DNA of 64,000 nt from Corallococcus sp. NCRR (GCF_026965535.1 NZ_CP114039.1:5704001-5768000), one strand, 5' to 3'. Shown: positions 26,414 to 35,453, counted from the stretch's first letter. Notes: generated by a model not told the origin, from the sequence alone. A program made the numbers and translations.

Positions 26414-26989
26414 ATGAAGGCATTCAAGGCGGTGCTGCTGGGAACGCTCGTGTCGGCGCTGCTCGTTGGCGCGGGGTGCAAGACCACGAAAGGTGAGGGG
26501 GCGGAGGGGAGCGGCACGGGTGGCTCTGGAACGGGCGGCTCCGGAACGGGGGGCTCTGGAACGGGGGGCTCCGGAACGGGTGGCTCCGGAACGGGTGGCG
26601 CCGGATGGATGGCCCCAAGCGTCGGCGGCAGGACGAACGTCGGAAGCTCCAAGGACTCGGAGGGATCCGAGACCGGCTCTGGCGACGTTGGCGGATCCGG
26701 TTCGGGGACAAGCCAGGGGACTCGCGGTTCCAGCACGGGCGGCTCCAGCACGGGCGGCACCGGCGGTTCCAGCACGGGCGGCACCGGCGGTTCCGGCACG
26801 GGCGGCAGCGGCATGGGCGGCGGCTCCACCTCCGGCGGTACCTCCAGCGGAGGTGGCACGGGCAGCGAATCAAGCACTGGCGGCTCGGGTGGTGGCGGCT
26901 CCGGTGGCGGTGGTTCGAGCACTGGCGGCTCGGGCTCGGGCTCGAGCTCGGGCGGCTCAGGCGGAGGCGGAGGCGGTCTGAGCCGCTGA
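26414..26989 (+). CDS. Glycine-repeat lipoprotein
   Basis: A 191-residue exported protein. The leader ends in a lipobox LLVGAGC (Cys about 21). Nearly all of the mature chain is Gly, Ser and Thr in units such as GSGTG and STGG, with a short non-repetitive island near residues 70-95 (MAPSVGGRTNVGSSKDSE). It has a good ribosome site (GGGAGGTG). The repeats are encoded by 15-base tandem units (26522-26596), so length can change in frame by slippage. Probably an extended, flexible surface protein. Arg-Tyr-type cohesive motifs are absent. No enzymatic role is suggested. Confidence 0.75.
   Translation: MKAFKAVLLGTLVSALLVGAGCKTTKGEGAEGSGTGGSGTGGSGTGGSGTGGSGTGGSGTGGAGWMAPSVGGRTNVGSSKDSEGSETGSGDVGGSGSGTSQGTRGSSTGGSSTGGTGGSSTGGTGGSGTGGSGMGGGSTSGGTSSGGGTGSESSTGGSGGGGSGGGGSSTGGSGSGSSSGGSGGGGGGLSR
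26522..26596 (+). repeat. Five tandem 15-base units inside the glycine-repeat gene
   Basis: Units of the form GGCTCYGGAACGGGN repeat five times without interruption. Each encodes Gly-Ser-Gly-Thr-Gly. Units differ at two positions only, so the array is recent or homogenised. Similar looser repeats (TCCAGCACGGGCGGC) continue near 26730-26815. Confidence 0.85.
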
Positions 26990-26996
26990 CCCTGAC

Positions 26997-27029
26997 GAGC
27001 CGGGGACGCGCGATGGGCGTCCTCGGCTC
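26997..27029 (+). terminator. Hairpin after the glycine-repeat gene
   Basis: GAGCCGGGGACGC, 7-base loop, GCGTCCTCGGCTC: a 13-pair stem with one G-T wobble, 8 bases after the stop. No T-run follows. Confidence 0.5.
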
Positions 27030-27235
27030 TCGATGAGGGCCTTGCCCTGGGGCCAGGCGTCCGTGTGGCGCCTGAAGCCCTGGCGTGCGGCCTTCCGCGG
27101 ATGCGCCGTGGACGACATTTCCACTGGCTTCACGTCCAGAAACCCTGGCGTGCGCGGGTGCCTGCCTCGTTCTGCCTGGTCCCGGACGCATCTGACGCTT
27201 CCCCGAGGCACCTCCTGTGCGTATCACTGGCCTTC

Positions 27236-29905
27236 GTGCGCACGCCCACCGACCGCTTCCTGCCGCCCCGCACCGACGCTTCCTCCTCCACGGCGCTCCA
27301 GCGCGGACGGGTGGTCGTCATCGCACCCACGCGGGCCGCGTGCGAGACCATCGAGCTGGCGCTCGGGTTGGAGCTGCGCACGTACCTGGAAGAGCACCAC
27401 GGCGAGCGCCTCCTTGCGCTGGCGCGGAGCGGGCAGGGGTTCGGCATCGTCGCGGGTACTGGCACGGGCAAGACGCTCGCCATCCGCCCCATCGCGGAGG
27501 AGATCACGGGCCGACGGCCCCTGCGGGTGACAGTGGTCAACCGTGAGCGGGAGGCCACCGCGGAGACACCGCTCGCGGACGTGGCCATCGTCACCACCGG
27601 CATCGCGCGGCGCTGGTTCCAGGGCGGCGTCATCCGGCGCGAGGACACGCTCATCGTGGATGAAATCCACCAGACCTCCGCGGAGCTGGAGCTGTGCCTG
27701 GCGCTGGGCAAGCGCGTGGGCTGCCGCTTCATCTGGCTGTCCGCCACGGTGGATCCGGCCTTCTACTCGCGCTACCTGGACAGCGCGGACGTGCTCCAGG
27801 TGTCCACCTTCGACCCGGCCAAGGCGGCCCTCGTGGAGGTGGAGCGCCGCCAGCCGTTGTCCTTCCTCGATGACGCCTTCCTGCGGGACGCGCAGCAGCG
27901 AGGGCGCGGCGTGGGCGTGTTCCTGGCCACGCGCGCTGGGGTGGAGCAGGCGGCGGCCCACGTGCGCGCGCGCGCGCCGGAGGTGCACGCGGCGCACTAT
28001 CACGGCGGAGAACCGCTGCGCGCCATCCGCCCCTTCCTGGAGGGCACGGCGCCCCGGCCCTTCGTGCTCGCGATGACGGCGGCGGGACAGAGCGCGCTCA
28101 ACGTGCCGGGCCTGGACACCGTCGTCATCGACGACCTGCGCTTCTCGAACGTGGTGGAGGGCAGCCGCAACGTGCTCACCCGCGTGCACCTGGGCAACAA
28201 CGAGTTGTTGCAGATGGCGGGGCGCGTGCACGGGCGGGTGGCGGGCGGGCGCGTCTTCATCCTCAGCGACCGGTTGATCCACTTCGCCTCGCTGCGGCCC
28301 ACGGAGCCCGAGTTCCAGCTCGCGGGCGAGCCGGAGCGGGTGGCGCTCACCGCGGCGGCCCTGGGTGTGCGGGCGGATGAGCTGGACCTGCCCGTGCCGC
28401 TGGACCGCGCCGCCTATCGGCGGGCGCTCGCGAAGCTGGAGGCGCGCGGCATCGTGGACGCGGACGGACGGCTGTCCGACTACGGCCGCGCGGTGGAGGC
28501 CCTGCCCGTGGAGCGTCCCTGGGCGGAGCTCATCGTCAACGCGGAGGACACGCTGCTGCCGTTCCTCGCGGTGTGCAGCGCCGTGGAGTCGCTGCACCGG
28601 ATGACGCGCGAGGAGCGGAACCTGGAGGGCGTGCTCGTGCAGGGCAGCGACCACCTGACCGCGTACAACCTGTACGCCGAGGCCTTCCGGGAAACGGGCA
28701 CTGTGGGGGATGTGCAGGGGCTGCCGCGCCACGTCTTCAACCCGGAGAAGCTCGCGGTGTGGGCGGAGGGGCGCGGGGTGCTGGTGAAGGCCCTGGAGGA
28801 CGCGGCGCTTGCGATGGCGAGCGTGTACCGGAGCGTGGGGTTGGCGCTGCCCGCGCGCATGCCGTTCGCGAGCTCCAGCGTCCACCATCACTTCTGCGAC
28901 CTGCTCGCGCGCTTCATGCCCTTCGACCTGGTCATCGACGAGCGCACGGCCTGGGGTGAGCTCACCCGCGTGTCGAAGACGAGCGTGTGCGGCAACCTGG
29001 GCGCGGTGGTGGGCACGCTGCGCTACTTCGCCGACCGCAATGGTGAGTCGCAGGGCGCCATCGAAGGCACCCAACTGCCCCAGTCGCTGCTGCGCCGCTA
29101 CGCGCGCCGTCACGCGGAGGCGCTCACGTATGACGTGCGCTTCCGCTCGGTCGTGCTCGTCAAGCGGCTGGACTACTACGGCTTCACGCTGGAGCAGGAA
29201 GTGGACGTGCTGCGCGCCTGGGGGCCGGAGCTCGCCAAGGCGGCCCGGCACGCGCTCGCGGAGGCGCTGGCGCGAGGCGAAGCACCCCATCCCGCGGTGG
29301 ACCGTCACCGGGTCGCCATCGCCGAGGTGCGCGAGCTGTGGCGCCGTTCGGGAGGCATCACCGCGCCGCTGGGGCACCCGGAGCTCACCGCGCTCTACGA
29401 GGCGCAGCTGGACGGCGTGGACACGCTCGACGACTTCCGGGAGCGCCCGCTGCGGCTGGACCTGGACGCGCTCGTGCCGCGCACGACGCGTCAGAAACTC
29501 CTGGCGCTCCCGGACACCGTGGAGGTCCGCGAGCACGCGGTGCCGCTCGAATACGACGTGGAGGAGCTGTCGGACGGGGCCCTGCGGGGCGTGGTGCGGC
29601 TGCTCCTGCCAGAGAAGCTCGCCCGCACGTTGGTGCAGGAGGAGCTGCCGCTGCTCGACCGGCCCCAGCGCTTCAGCGTGGCCCGGGGCCGGCGGGGCGT
29701 GCTCCAGGCCCGCTCACTCCTCGAACTCCAGGAGCTGCTCGACCAGCCCTGGATGCCGGACGAGATCGCCGAGGCCAACCGGGAGCGTCAGCCCCCGGAA
29801 CAGGAGCGGGAGCGCGGCGCCCCCTGGCGTGGAGGGCCGCGGGGCCACCATGGCAAGCCGCCCAGGAATGGAAGACGCCCGGGAGGCGGCGGACGGCGGC
29901 GCTGA
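27236..29905 (+). CDS. HrpA-like DEAH-box RNA helicase
   Basis: An 889-residue superfamily 2 helicase. Motif I is GTGTGKT (about 77-83), motif II DEIH, motif III SATVD, and motif VI QMAGRVHGR. The order and the DEIH box fit the DEAH/HrpA group, which unwinds RNA or RNA-protein complexes. A long C-terminal region follows the helicase core, ending in a basic Gly/Arg tail (GGPRGHHGKPPRNGRRPGGG) like an RGG RNA-binding tail. The start is set at GTG 27236, since further upstream residues in this frame look non-coding; it has no strong ribosome site and is the least certain point. Next to no related gene. Confidence 0.85.
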   Translation: MRTPTDRFLPPRTDASSSTALQRGRVVVIAPTRAACETIELALGLELRTYLEEHHGERLLALARSGQGFGIVAGTGTGKTLAIRPIAEEITGRRPLRVTVVNREREATAETPLADVAIVTTGIARRWFQGGVIRREDTLIVDEIHQTSAELELCLALGKRVGCRFIWLSATVDPAFYSRYLDSADVLQVSTFDPAKAALVEVERRQPLSFLDDAFLRDAQQRGRGVGVFLATRAGVEQAAAHVRARAPEVHAAHYHGGEPLRAIRPFLEGTAPRPFVLAMTAAGQSALNVPGLDTVVIDDLRFSNVVEGSRNVLTRVHLGNNELLQMAGRVHGRVAGGRVFILSDRLIHFASLRPTEPEFQLAGEPERVALTAAALGVRADELDLPVPLDRAAYRRALAKLEARGIVDADGRLSDYGRAVEALPVERPWAELIVNAEDTLLPFLAVCSAVESLHRMTREERNLEGVLVQGSDHLTAYNLYAEAFRETGTVGDVQGLPRHVFNPEKLAVWAEGRGVLVKALEDAALAMASVYRSVGLALPARMPFASSSVHHHFCDLLARFMPFDLVIDERTAWGELTRVSKTSVCGNLGAVVGTLRYFADRNGESQGAIEGTQLPQSLLRRYARRHAEALTYDVRFRSVVLVKRLDYYGFTLEQEVDVLRAWGPELAKAARHALAEALARGEAPHPAVDRHRVAIAEVRELWRRSGGITAPLGHPELTALYEAQLDGVDTLDDFRERPLRLDLDALVPRTTRQKLLALPDTVEVREHAVPLEYDVEELSDGALRGVVRLLLPEKLARTLVQEELPLLDRPQRFSVARGRRGVLQARSLLELQELLDQPWMPDEIAEANRERQPPEQERERGAPWRGGPRGHHGKPPRNGRRPGGGGRRR

Positions 29906-29933
29906 GCCGCGAATGTCGACGTGCGGAGCAGCG

Positions 29934-30878
29934 TCATCCCGCGTGTCGATCCAGCCAGAGCCTCAGGGCGCGCGCGATGTCCTCGGGTGCGTCTTCCGGC
30001 GCATGGTGCCCCGCGCGTCCCAGCGGAACGATTTCGAGGGCCGGGAGGTGGGCTCGCGCCCACTCGATGATGTGCGGTGCGTTGAGCCCCGCGTCGCCGA
30101 ACGTCAGCAGGAGCACCGGCTTCACGGAGGGCTGCGCGAGCCACGCGTCATAGCGCTCGATCACCGCGGCGACGTCGGCGGGCTCACCGTCGATAGGAAT
30201 CTCGCGAGGCCACTGAAGCACCGGACGTCGCGACGCCGCGTCTGGATAGGGAGCCTGGTAGACGGCCCGGTCGCTCTCCGCGAGGCCCCGCTGGACGCCA
30301 TTCGCGAAGGACCTCTCCAGGAACGCGTTCTGTTCGAGCACGAGCGTCTCACCCAGTCCCGGCGTGCGCAGGGCGCGGAACAGTTGCTCGCCCTGGGGAG
30401 GCCAGTCGCTCCAGCGCATGGGGCGGAGGAACGTCTCGAACACGGCCACGCCCCGCACGCGCTCCTGATGTCGCCGCGCCCAATCCAGGGCCAGCACTCC
30501 GCCCCAGTCGTAGCCGACGAGCACGACGTCCCGCAGGCCGAGCGCGTCGAACCATGCATCGAGGTACCTCGCGTGGTCCGCGAACCGGTACGGGATGTCC
30601 GGCTTGCCCGAATCCCCCATGCCGATGAGGTCGGGCGCGAGGCAGCGGCCCCGGTCGGCGAGCCTCGGGATGACGTTCCGCCACACGTGTGAGGACGTGG
30701 GGTTGCCGTGCAGGAACACGATGGGCGAGCCCGTCCCAGCCTCACGGTAGGAGATGAACGAATCCAGGACCTGGACCTGGTGAACCATGGACATGGGCGT
30801 GCTCCGGGAAGGAAGCGGTGGAGAGGTGTGGCATGCGATGAGCACGCCCGCGACGAGACAGCCGAGCAGTCTGTGCAT
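29934..30878 (-). CDS. Haloalkane-dehalogenase-like alpha/beta hydrolase with export signal
   Basis: About 314 residues. The catalytic domain has the features of haloalkane dehalogenases: HGNPTSSHVW with the halide-binding Asn, APDLIGMGDSGKPD, and the nucleophile region GYDWGG, in which Asp is followed by the second halide ligand Trp. The catalytic His lies in GHHAPED near the end. The N-terminus MHRLLGCLVAGVLIAC is a lipoprotein-type signal, unusual because known members act in the cytoplasm. A second ATG at 30794 has a GGAG site 7 bases ahead and would give a cytoplasmic form without the leader. Divergent from a LysR gene. Confidence 0.85.
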   Translation of the reverse strand: MHRLLGCLVAGVLIACHTSPPLPSRSTPMSMVHQVQVLDSFISYREAGTGSPIVFLHGNPTSSHVWRNVIPRLADRGRCLAPDLIGMGDSGKPDIPYRFADHARYLDAWFDALGLRDVVLVGYDWGGVLALDWARRHQERVRGVAVFETFLRPMRWSDWPPQGEQLFRALRTPGLGETLVLEQNAFLERSFANGVQRGLAESDRAVYQAPYPDAASRRPVLQWPREIPIDGEPADVAAVIERYDAWLAQPSVKPVLLLTFGDAGLNAPHIIEWARAHLPALEIVPLGRAGHHAPEDAPEDIARALRLWLDRHAG

Positions 30879-30945
30879 GCACCCATGATGGGGAAGGGGA
30901 CACCTCGCTGGTAGTGATGGTTCGTGAGGTCTAGGCTCACCAACC

Positions 30946-31857
30946 GTGAGCATTTCGATCGCCGCCCTCGACCTCAACCTCCTGCTGGTGCTCCACACCG
31001 TCCTCACCGAGCGCAGCGTGGTGCGCGCGGCCGAGCGGCTCCACGTCACGCCGTCCGCCATCAGCAACAGCCTGGCGCGCCTGCGGTCCGTGCTGGGCGA
31101 CCCGCTCGTCACCCGCAAGGGCCGCGGCATCGTCCCCACGCCCCGGGCGCTCGCGCTGGCCCCCGCCATCGCCCGGGGCCTGCGCGAACTGGAGTCCGGC
31201 CTTCACGAGGCCCCATTCGAGCCGGCCCGCTGCACGCGCACCTTCACGCTCGCCGTCGCTGATGCGGGGCAGGTGACGTGGGGACCGCGAATCGCCGCCC
31301 GGATGGCCCAGCAGATGCCGGACGCGCGCCTCTGCGTGGTCGGAATCGCCTCGCTCGTGGCGCTCGGGGACCTGACGTCGTCACAGGTCGACCTGCACAT
31401 CGGCCTCGCCGGGCGGGGCGCGGGCCTGCACGTCGAACCGCTGCTGGACGAGCGCACCGTCCTGGTGGCCCGCGAGGAGCACCCCGCGCTCACGAGGCGC
31501 CTGTCCCCGCGTGCGCTCGGCGCGCTCCGTCACGTGGGCGTGGAGATGGTCCCGGGCAAGGGCTTCCGGGATCTCGTTGGCGCCGCGTACGCACGCGCGG
31601 GCATCCGCCGGGAGGTCGCCATGACGGTGCCGTCCTTCCTGACGGCGGCGGCAATCGTGTCCGCGACCGACCTGGTCGCGACGTTGCCGGAGTCCCTCGT
31701 CGCGGCGCAGGGCGCGCGCCTGGGGGTTCGCGGCGTCAACGCGCCGGTCCCCGCGCACATCGTCAAGCTGGCCCTGTGCTGGCACGACCGCACCCATGCC
31801 GACCCGGCGGCGCGGTACTTGCGTGAACTGGTCCGGCGCGCGGTCCTGGACGCTTGA
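30946..31857 (+). CDS. LysR-family transcriptional regulator
   Basis: A 303-residue regulator with the winged helix at 8-66 (LDLNLLLVLHTVLTERSVVRAA, SAISNSLARLR) and a type 2 periplasmic-binding-like effector domain (about 95-300). Starts at GTG 30946, 67 bases from the divergent hydrolase gene. This arrangement is classic for a LysR protein controlling its neighbour, here the dehalogenase-like hydrolase. I found no clear T-N11-A dyad in the short gap. Inducer unknown. Confidence 0.88.
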   Translation: MSISIAALDLNLLLVLHTVLTERSVVRAAERLHVTPSAISNSLARLRSVLGDPLVTRKGRGIVPTPRALALAPAIARGLRELESGLHEAPFEPARCTRTFTLAVADAGQVTWGPRIAARMAQQMPDARLCVVGIASLVALGDLTSSQVDLHIGLAGRGAGLHVEPLLDERTVLVAREEHPALTRRLSPRALGALRHVGVEMVPGKGFRDLVGAAYARAGIRREVAMTVPSFLTAAAIVSATDLVATLPESLVAAQGARLGVRGVNAPVPAHIVKLALCWHDRTHADPAARYLRELVRRAVLDA

Positions 31858-31934
31858 CCATCAGAAGCTGAATCCCTCCCGCGGTCGGTAAATCGTGGAT
31901 TTTGTGATAGCCCGGCCCAAACCCTGGAGGCGCA

Positions 31935-33569
31935 ATGTCGAAATGGAGTGCCTGTCTGTTCTTGCTGCTGTCCGCGTGTATGTCATCGGAAGGGGAGGTC
32001 GCACTGGCTCCGGGGGACCAGCAGCAGGCCCTGCCGGGCTCGGAGGTCATCGACTTCGCCTCGGTCAGCACGCAGGCGAACACGGACGCGTCGGGCAAGA
32101 GCGGCGGCATGGCCGTGCTCAAGACGAACAGCGCGAACTGCACGGTCGGCGCGTACGCGGACTGCTATGCGCAGTACATCGAGTTCAGCCCCAGCTACAC
32201 GGGCTACCTGTCCTTCAATCTCTCCAGCCTCACCCAGGCCGCGCCCACCCCGGCTCAAGTCTCCCAGCTCAGCCTGCTGACGAAGTACCAGGGGCCCGGC
32301 GTCGCCGCGTCCTACTATCAGTGGCAGCTCTACCGGTTCTCCACCTCCAGCTGGGTCAGCATCGCCAACTCACAGGGGCGCGGTGACTGGGTATGGACGC
32401 CAGCCCTGACGCTCGCGCTGCCCACCACGGAGACCGCGTCGAACTTCGTGTCGAGCACCGGGGAGATCCGCGCGCGCCTCATCAAGGGAGCCGGGACGGA
32501 CGCGGCGCAGCTGGACAGCCTGCGCCTCCAGGTGTCGTGGGACATCGCCTCGTCGTGCACGCCAGAGACGGACGCGGCCTTCTGCGCGCGGTTGGGCAAG
32601 AACTGCGACACGGTGGCGGGCACGGACAACTGTGGCCAGTCGCGCACGGTCTCCAGCTGCGGCACCTGCCAGAGCCCGGCGACCTGCGGCGGTGGTGGCA
32701 CCCCGAACGTCTGTGGTGAGGCCTCCGCCTGCACGGTGGCGGCCTTCCCCAAGGGCACCACCTGGATGTGGGACCTGGAGCACGCGTCCATCCCCACGAA
32801 CCTCAACGCCCAGGTCTACGTCGTCGACCTCTTCAACACGACCGCCGCGAAGATCCAGGAGTACAAGACCGCCGGCAAGAAGGTGGTCTGCTACTTCAGC
32901 GCGGGCTCCTATGAGGACTGGCGGGAGGACGCGAACCAGTTCCCGCAGGACACGTACTGCACCCCAGGGGAGAACTGCTCGCAGTCCGTGCACATCATGG
33001 GCGACTGGTGCACGAGTGGCGGCGGCTGTGAGTGGTGGTTGGATCACCGCAAGCCGGCGGTGCGCACGGTGATGACGTCGCGCATGCAACTGGCGAAGAA
33101 CAAGGGCTGCGACGCGGTGGAGCCGGACAACATCGACGGCTACTCGCACGACGACGAAATCAACTGCACCGACCAGGCCTGCTGGGGCCTCACGGCGGCG
33201 AACCAGCTCGACTACAACCGCTGGCTGGCCACCACCGCCCACTCCCTGTGCCTGGGCATCGCACTCAAGAATGACGTGGACCAGGTCCCCGCGCTCGCGG
33301 ACTCCTTCGACTTCGCCATCAACGAGGAGTGCCAGCGGTTCAACGAGTGCGGCACGTACAAGACCTGGTTCACGAACAAGAACAAAGCGGTCTTCAACGC
33401 CGAGTACCGGAAGGACTCGAGCGGGGACATCACCAACTGGACGTCGTGCACGGGCACCGGTGCGACCTGCGCCTGCGGTGAGAGCAACTTCGCCCAGGGG
33501 GACCTGCGCACCCTGGTCTTCACAACCGCGTCGGTCCGGTACGACAACCTCCAGTTCACCTGCTGGTAG
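31935..33569 (+). CDS. GH114 family lipoprotein, endo-alpha-1,4-polygalactosaminidase-like
   Basis: A 544-residue lipoprotein (lipobox LLLSAC, Cys15). An N-terminal beta-sandwich-like part (about 25-200) leads into a Cys-rich linker (about 210-265). Then comes a catalytic TIM-barrel domain matching GH114: VYVVDLF (295), VVCYFSAGSYEDWR (316), WWLDHR, AVEPDNIDGY (395, with likely catalytic Asp/Glu), and LGIALKND, FDFAINEEC. GH114 enzymes cut alpha-1,4-linked galactosamine polymers such as Pel-type or fungal galactosaminogalactan, which suits breakdown of prey biofilm. Followed by a strong hairpin and a convergent nuclease gene. Confidence 0.9.
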   Translation: MSKWSACLFLLLSACMSSEGEVALAPGDQQQALPGSEVIDFASVSTQANTDASGKSGGMAVLKTNSANCTVGAYADCYAQYIEFSPSYTGYLSFNLSSLTQAAPTPAQVSQLSLLTKYQGPGVAASYYQWQLYRFSTSSWVSIANSQGRGDWVWTPALTLALPTTETASNFVSSTGEIRARLIKGAGTDAAQLDSLRLQVSWDIASSCTPETDAAFCARLGKNCDTVAGTDNCGQSRTVSSCGTCQSPATCGGGGTPNVCGEASACTVAAFPKGTTWMWDLEHASIPTNLNAQVYVVDLFNTTAAKIQEYKTAGKKVVCYFSAGSYEDWREDANQFPQDTYCTPGENCSQSVHIMGDWCTSGGGCEWWLDHRKPAVRTVMTSRMQLAKNKGCDAVEPDNIDGYSHDDEINCTDQACWGLTAANQLDYNRWLATTAHSLCLGIALKNDVDQVPALADSFDFAINEECQRFNECGTYKTWFTNKNKAVFNAEYRKDSSGDITNWTSCTGTGATCACGESNFAQGDLRTLVFTTASVRYDNLQFTCW

Positions 33570-33575
33570 CGCGGG

Positions 33576-33602
33576 GGCCGGGGCGGTCCTCCCGCCCCGG
33601 CC
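33576..33602. terminator. GC-rich hairpin between convergent genes
   Basis: GGCCGGGGCGG, loop TCCTC, CCGCCCCGGCC: a perfect 11-pair stem, 6 bases after the GH114 stop and 6 bases from the nuclease stop. Probably ends both transcripts. Confidence 0.6.
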
Positions 33603-33608
33603 TCATCC

Positions 33609-34349
33609 TCAGTACTGGACGGTCGCGGTGTAGGCGAAGTGGTCGGAGCCGTACTTCTCCAGCCGCTCGGCGGGGCCGGTGCCGATTCCGATGCTGACGT
33701 AGATCTGATCGATGGGCACGCCGCTGACGCCCGCCGTGTTCAGGTGGTTCATCCCGGGGATGTCCTGCGACAGCGCGCGGTTGAAGTCGCCCACCAGCAC
33801 CACGGGCAGCCCCCGGCCGCGCAGCTCCGCGACGACCTCGCGCACCACGGCGTTGTGCGTCCGCCAGCGCTCCTGACGCTCCGGGTGCTCGCCGTTCCAG
33901 GCACCGGAGATGTAGTGGGTGTTGACGAACGCCAGCTTCTCGCCGGTCGCGAGGTTCTTCAGCACGACCCAGTTCACGAAGCGCGACGGCGTCACCCCGG
34001 CCTCCCCGCCGTGCGTGAGCCGGGAACCGTCGCCCGTCTTCTCGAACTTGTTCTTGCGCCAGGAGATGGCGATGGAGTTGCGCGCGTCCAGCCGGTCCTC
34101 ACCGGGCCGGAAGTGGGCGTAGTACTCCAACTCCCCCAGCTTGGAGTGGCCCTCCGCGGTGGACACCTCCTGCCATCCGATGATGTCCGCGAGCGGCTTC
34201 ATGTTCGCCTGCCCGTACCACGTGTTGTGCGTCGCGACCGTGGTCGTGGTGCTGGCGAGCGCCGCCGTTTCCGTCTCCTCGGATGAAGCGGGCAACAAGC
34301 CCAGGGAGAGCAGCAGACTGAGGACGGCTGAGGACAGGAGCTTGAGCAT
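33609..34349 (-). CDS. Secreted endonuclease/exonuclease/phosphatase family protein
   Basis: A 246-residue protein with a signal peptide (MLKLLSSAVLSLLLSLGLLPASS) and an EEP catalytic domain: ATHNTWYG in place of the usual ATWN, IIGWQEV with the metal-binding Glu, VNTHYISG, LVGDFNRA and GSDHFAY with the terminal Asp-His pair. Such enzymes cut phosphodiesters in nucleic acid or lipid head groups. Export suggests use on extracellular DNA, or a role as a phosphodiesterase on prey material. The start at 34349 has a GAGGGAA ribosome site; the longer frame to 34652 lies over the bestrophin gene and is rejected. Confidence 0.88.
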   Translation of the reverse strand: MLKLLSSAVLSLLLSLGLLPASSEETETAALASTTTTVATHNTWYGQANMKPLADIIGWQEVSTAEGHSKLGELEYYAHFRPGEDRLDARNSIAISWRKNKFEKTGDGSRLTHGGEAGVTPSRFVNWVVLKNLATGEKLAFVNTHYISGAWNGEHPERQERWRTHNAVVREVVAELRGRGLPVVLVGDFNRALSQDIPGMNHLNTAGVSGVPIDQIYVSIGIGTGPAERLEKYGSDHFAYTATVQY

Positions 34350-34410
34350 GGTTCCCTCGGAAGGCGCGGCAGGCCATTCCTGGCGCGTCCGAGGCAAGCT
34401 AGCAAAAGCA

Positions 34411-34427
34411 GTATTTACAGAAAATAC
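34411..34427. promoter_or_regulatory. AT-rich inverted repeat GTATTT-N5-AAATAC
   Basis: Perfect 6-base arms lie 62-78 bases upstream of the secreted nuclease start, within the only AT-rich patch of this area. Could be an operator or part of the promoter. Confidence 0.4.
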
Positions 34428-34444
34428 GAACAGGAATGTTTCTA

Positions 34445-35380
34445 TCAGCCGAGGACAAAGTCCCTGGGGCGCAGCGGCTCCGGCTGAGGCTCTCCCAGCG
34501 ATTCCAGCATGTTGATCTCCGCCGTGCGGGACATCGCGAGCAGCGGCAGGTCGTTGGGCGCTTCTCCGAAGGGCTCTTCCATCTCCTCGCTGAGGAGGTC
34601 CAGGCCGAAGAAGGTGTAGGCGATCATGGCCGTGAGCACGGGCGTGAACCAACCCATCGACTCGGCGAGGCCGAAGGGCAGTAGCAGACAGAAGAGGTAG
34701 GCCGTGCGGTGCAGGAGCACCGTGTAGGCGAAGGGCAGGGGTGTGAGGCGGATGCGCTCGCAGGCGGTGAAGATGCTCATCATCGCGTGCACCCGTTCGT
34801 TCAAGGTGGCCCAGGTGATGTCGGTGAGCCGGCCCTCCCGCAGGAGGCGGGCCAGCTCCAGCTGGTGCTCACGGAGGAGGGCATTGGGGCGGTTGCCGCT
34901 GCCCAGGACGCGCGAGCGCTCGGGCTCTTCCAGGTGGCGGCCCATGGCCTCTGAAGCGTCTTGCGAACGCAGGTGCGCGGCGAGCGCGTAGGGGAAGGCG
35001 ATGGTGCGGTGCACCAGCCTCCGTGCCGCCTGCCGTCCGGCGTCGGGCAACTCGGCGCGCCCGTCGTCCAGCAGCGCGATGGTCGCGTGGGTGAAGGCGC
35101 GCACCTCGATGATGAGCGCGCCCCACTGCTTCCGTCCCTCCCACCAGCGGTCGTAACAGGCGTTATTGCGGAAGCCGAGGAAGATGGAGAGCGCGATGCC
35201 GAGCAGCGACAGCGGCGCTGGGGAGGTGACCGGAAGCCGGATGTAGCCCTGCTTGAGCGTCAGGACGACCAGGGAGGCGAGTGCCGCGACCCCCAGCACG
35301 TGGGGCAGGACGCGCGGCAGGATGGTGCCGCGCACGACGAACAGGAGCTTGAAGAAGCCAGGGCGGGGACGAACGATCAC
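34445..35380 (-). CDS. Bestrophin-family membrane protein
   Basis: About 311 residues with four hydrophobic segments in the bestrophin arrangement (two near 20-80, two near 210-255). Family signatures are IVRPRPGFFKLLF at the start, FLGFRNNACYDRWWEGRKQWG after the second helix, and PFAYTVLLHRT. Bacterial members form pentameric anion or cation channels in the inner membrane. The start is placed at the GTG at about 35380, because relatives begin with MIVRPRP; a TTG further upstream at 35416 would add 12 residues of unlikely composition. Stands alone. Confidence 0.87.
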   Translation of the reverse strand: MIVRPRPGFFKLLFVVRGTILPRVLPHVLGVAALASLVVLTLKQGYIRLPVTSPAPLSLLGIALSIFLGFRNNACYDRWWEGRKQWGALIIEVRAFTHATIALLDDGRAELPDAGRQAARRLVHRTIAFPYALAAHLRSQDASEAMGRHLEEPERSRVLGSGNRPNALLREHQLELARLLREGRLTDITWATLNERVHAMMSIFTACERIRLTPLPFAYTVLLHRTAYLFCLLLPFGLAESMGWFTPVLTAMIAYTFFGLDLLSEEMEEPFGEAPNDLPLLAMSRTAEINMLESLGEPQPEPLRPRDFVLG

Positions 35381-35453
35381 GGCGCGTCTCGTGCCCCAAA
35401 TCCGCGCCTGTCGCAAGCGTGCCGCCCTAGACTGCCTCCCTCCTGGAGGCTGA

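Noticed and set aside
26522-26596. Possible CRISPR-like array
   Set aside because: The 15-base units are directly adjacent with no spacers and lie in frame inside a coding sequence.
27224-29536. Open frame of 770 residues on the minus strand
   Set aside because: Antisense shadow of the helicase gene, for the same compositional reason.
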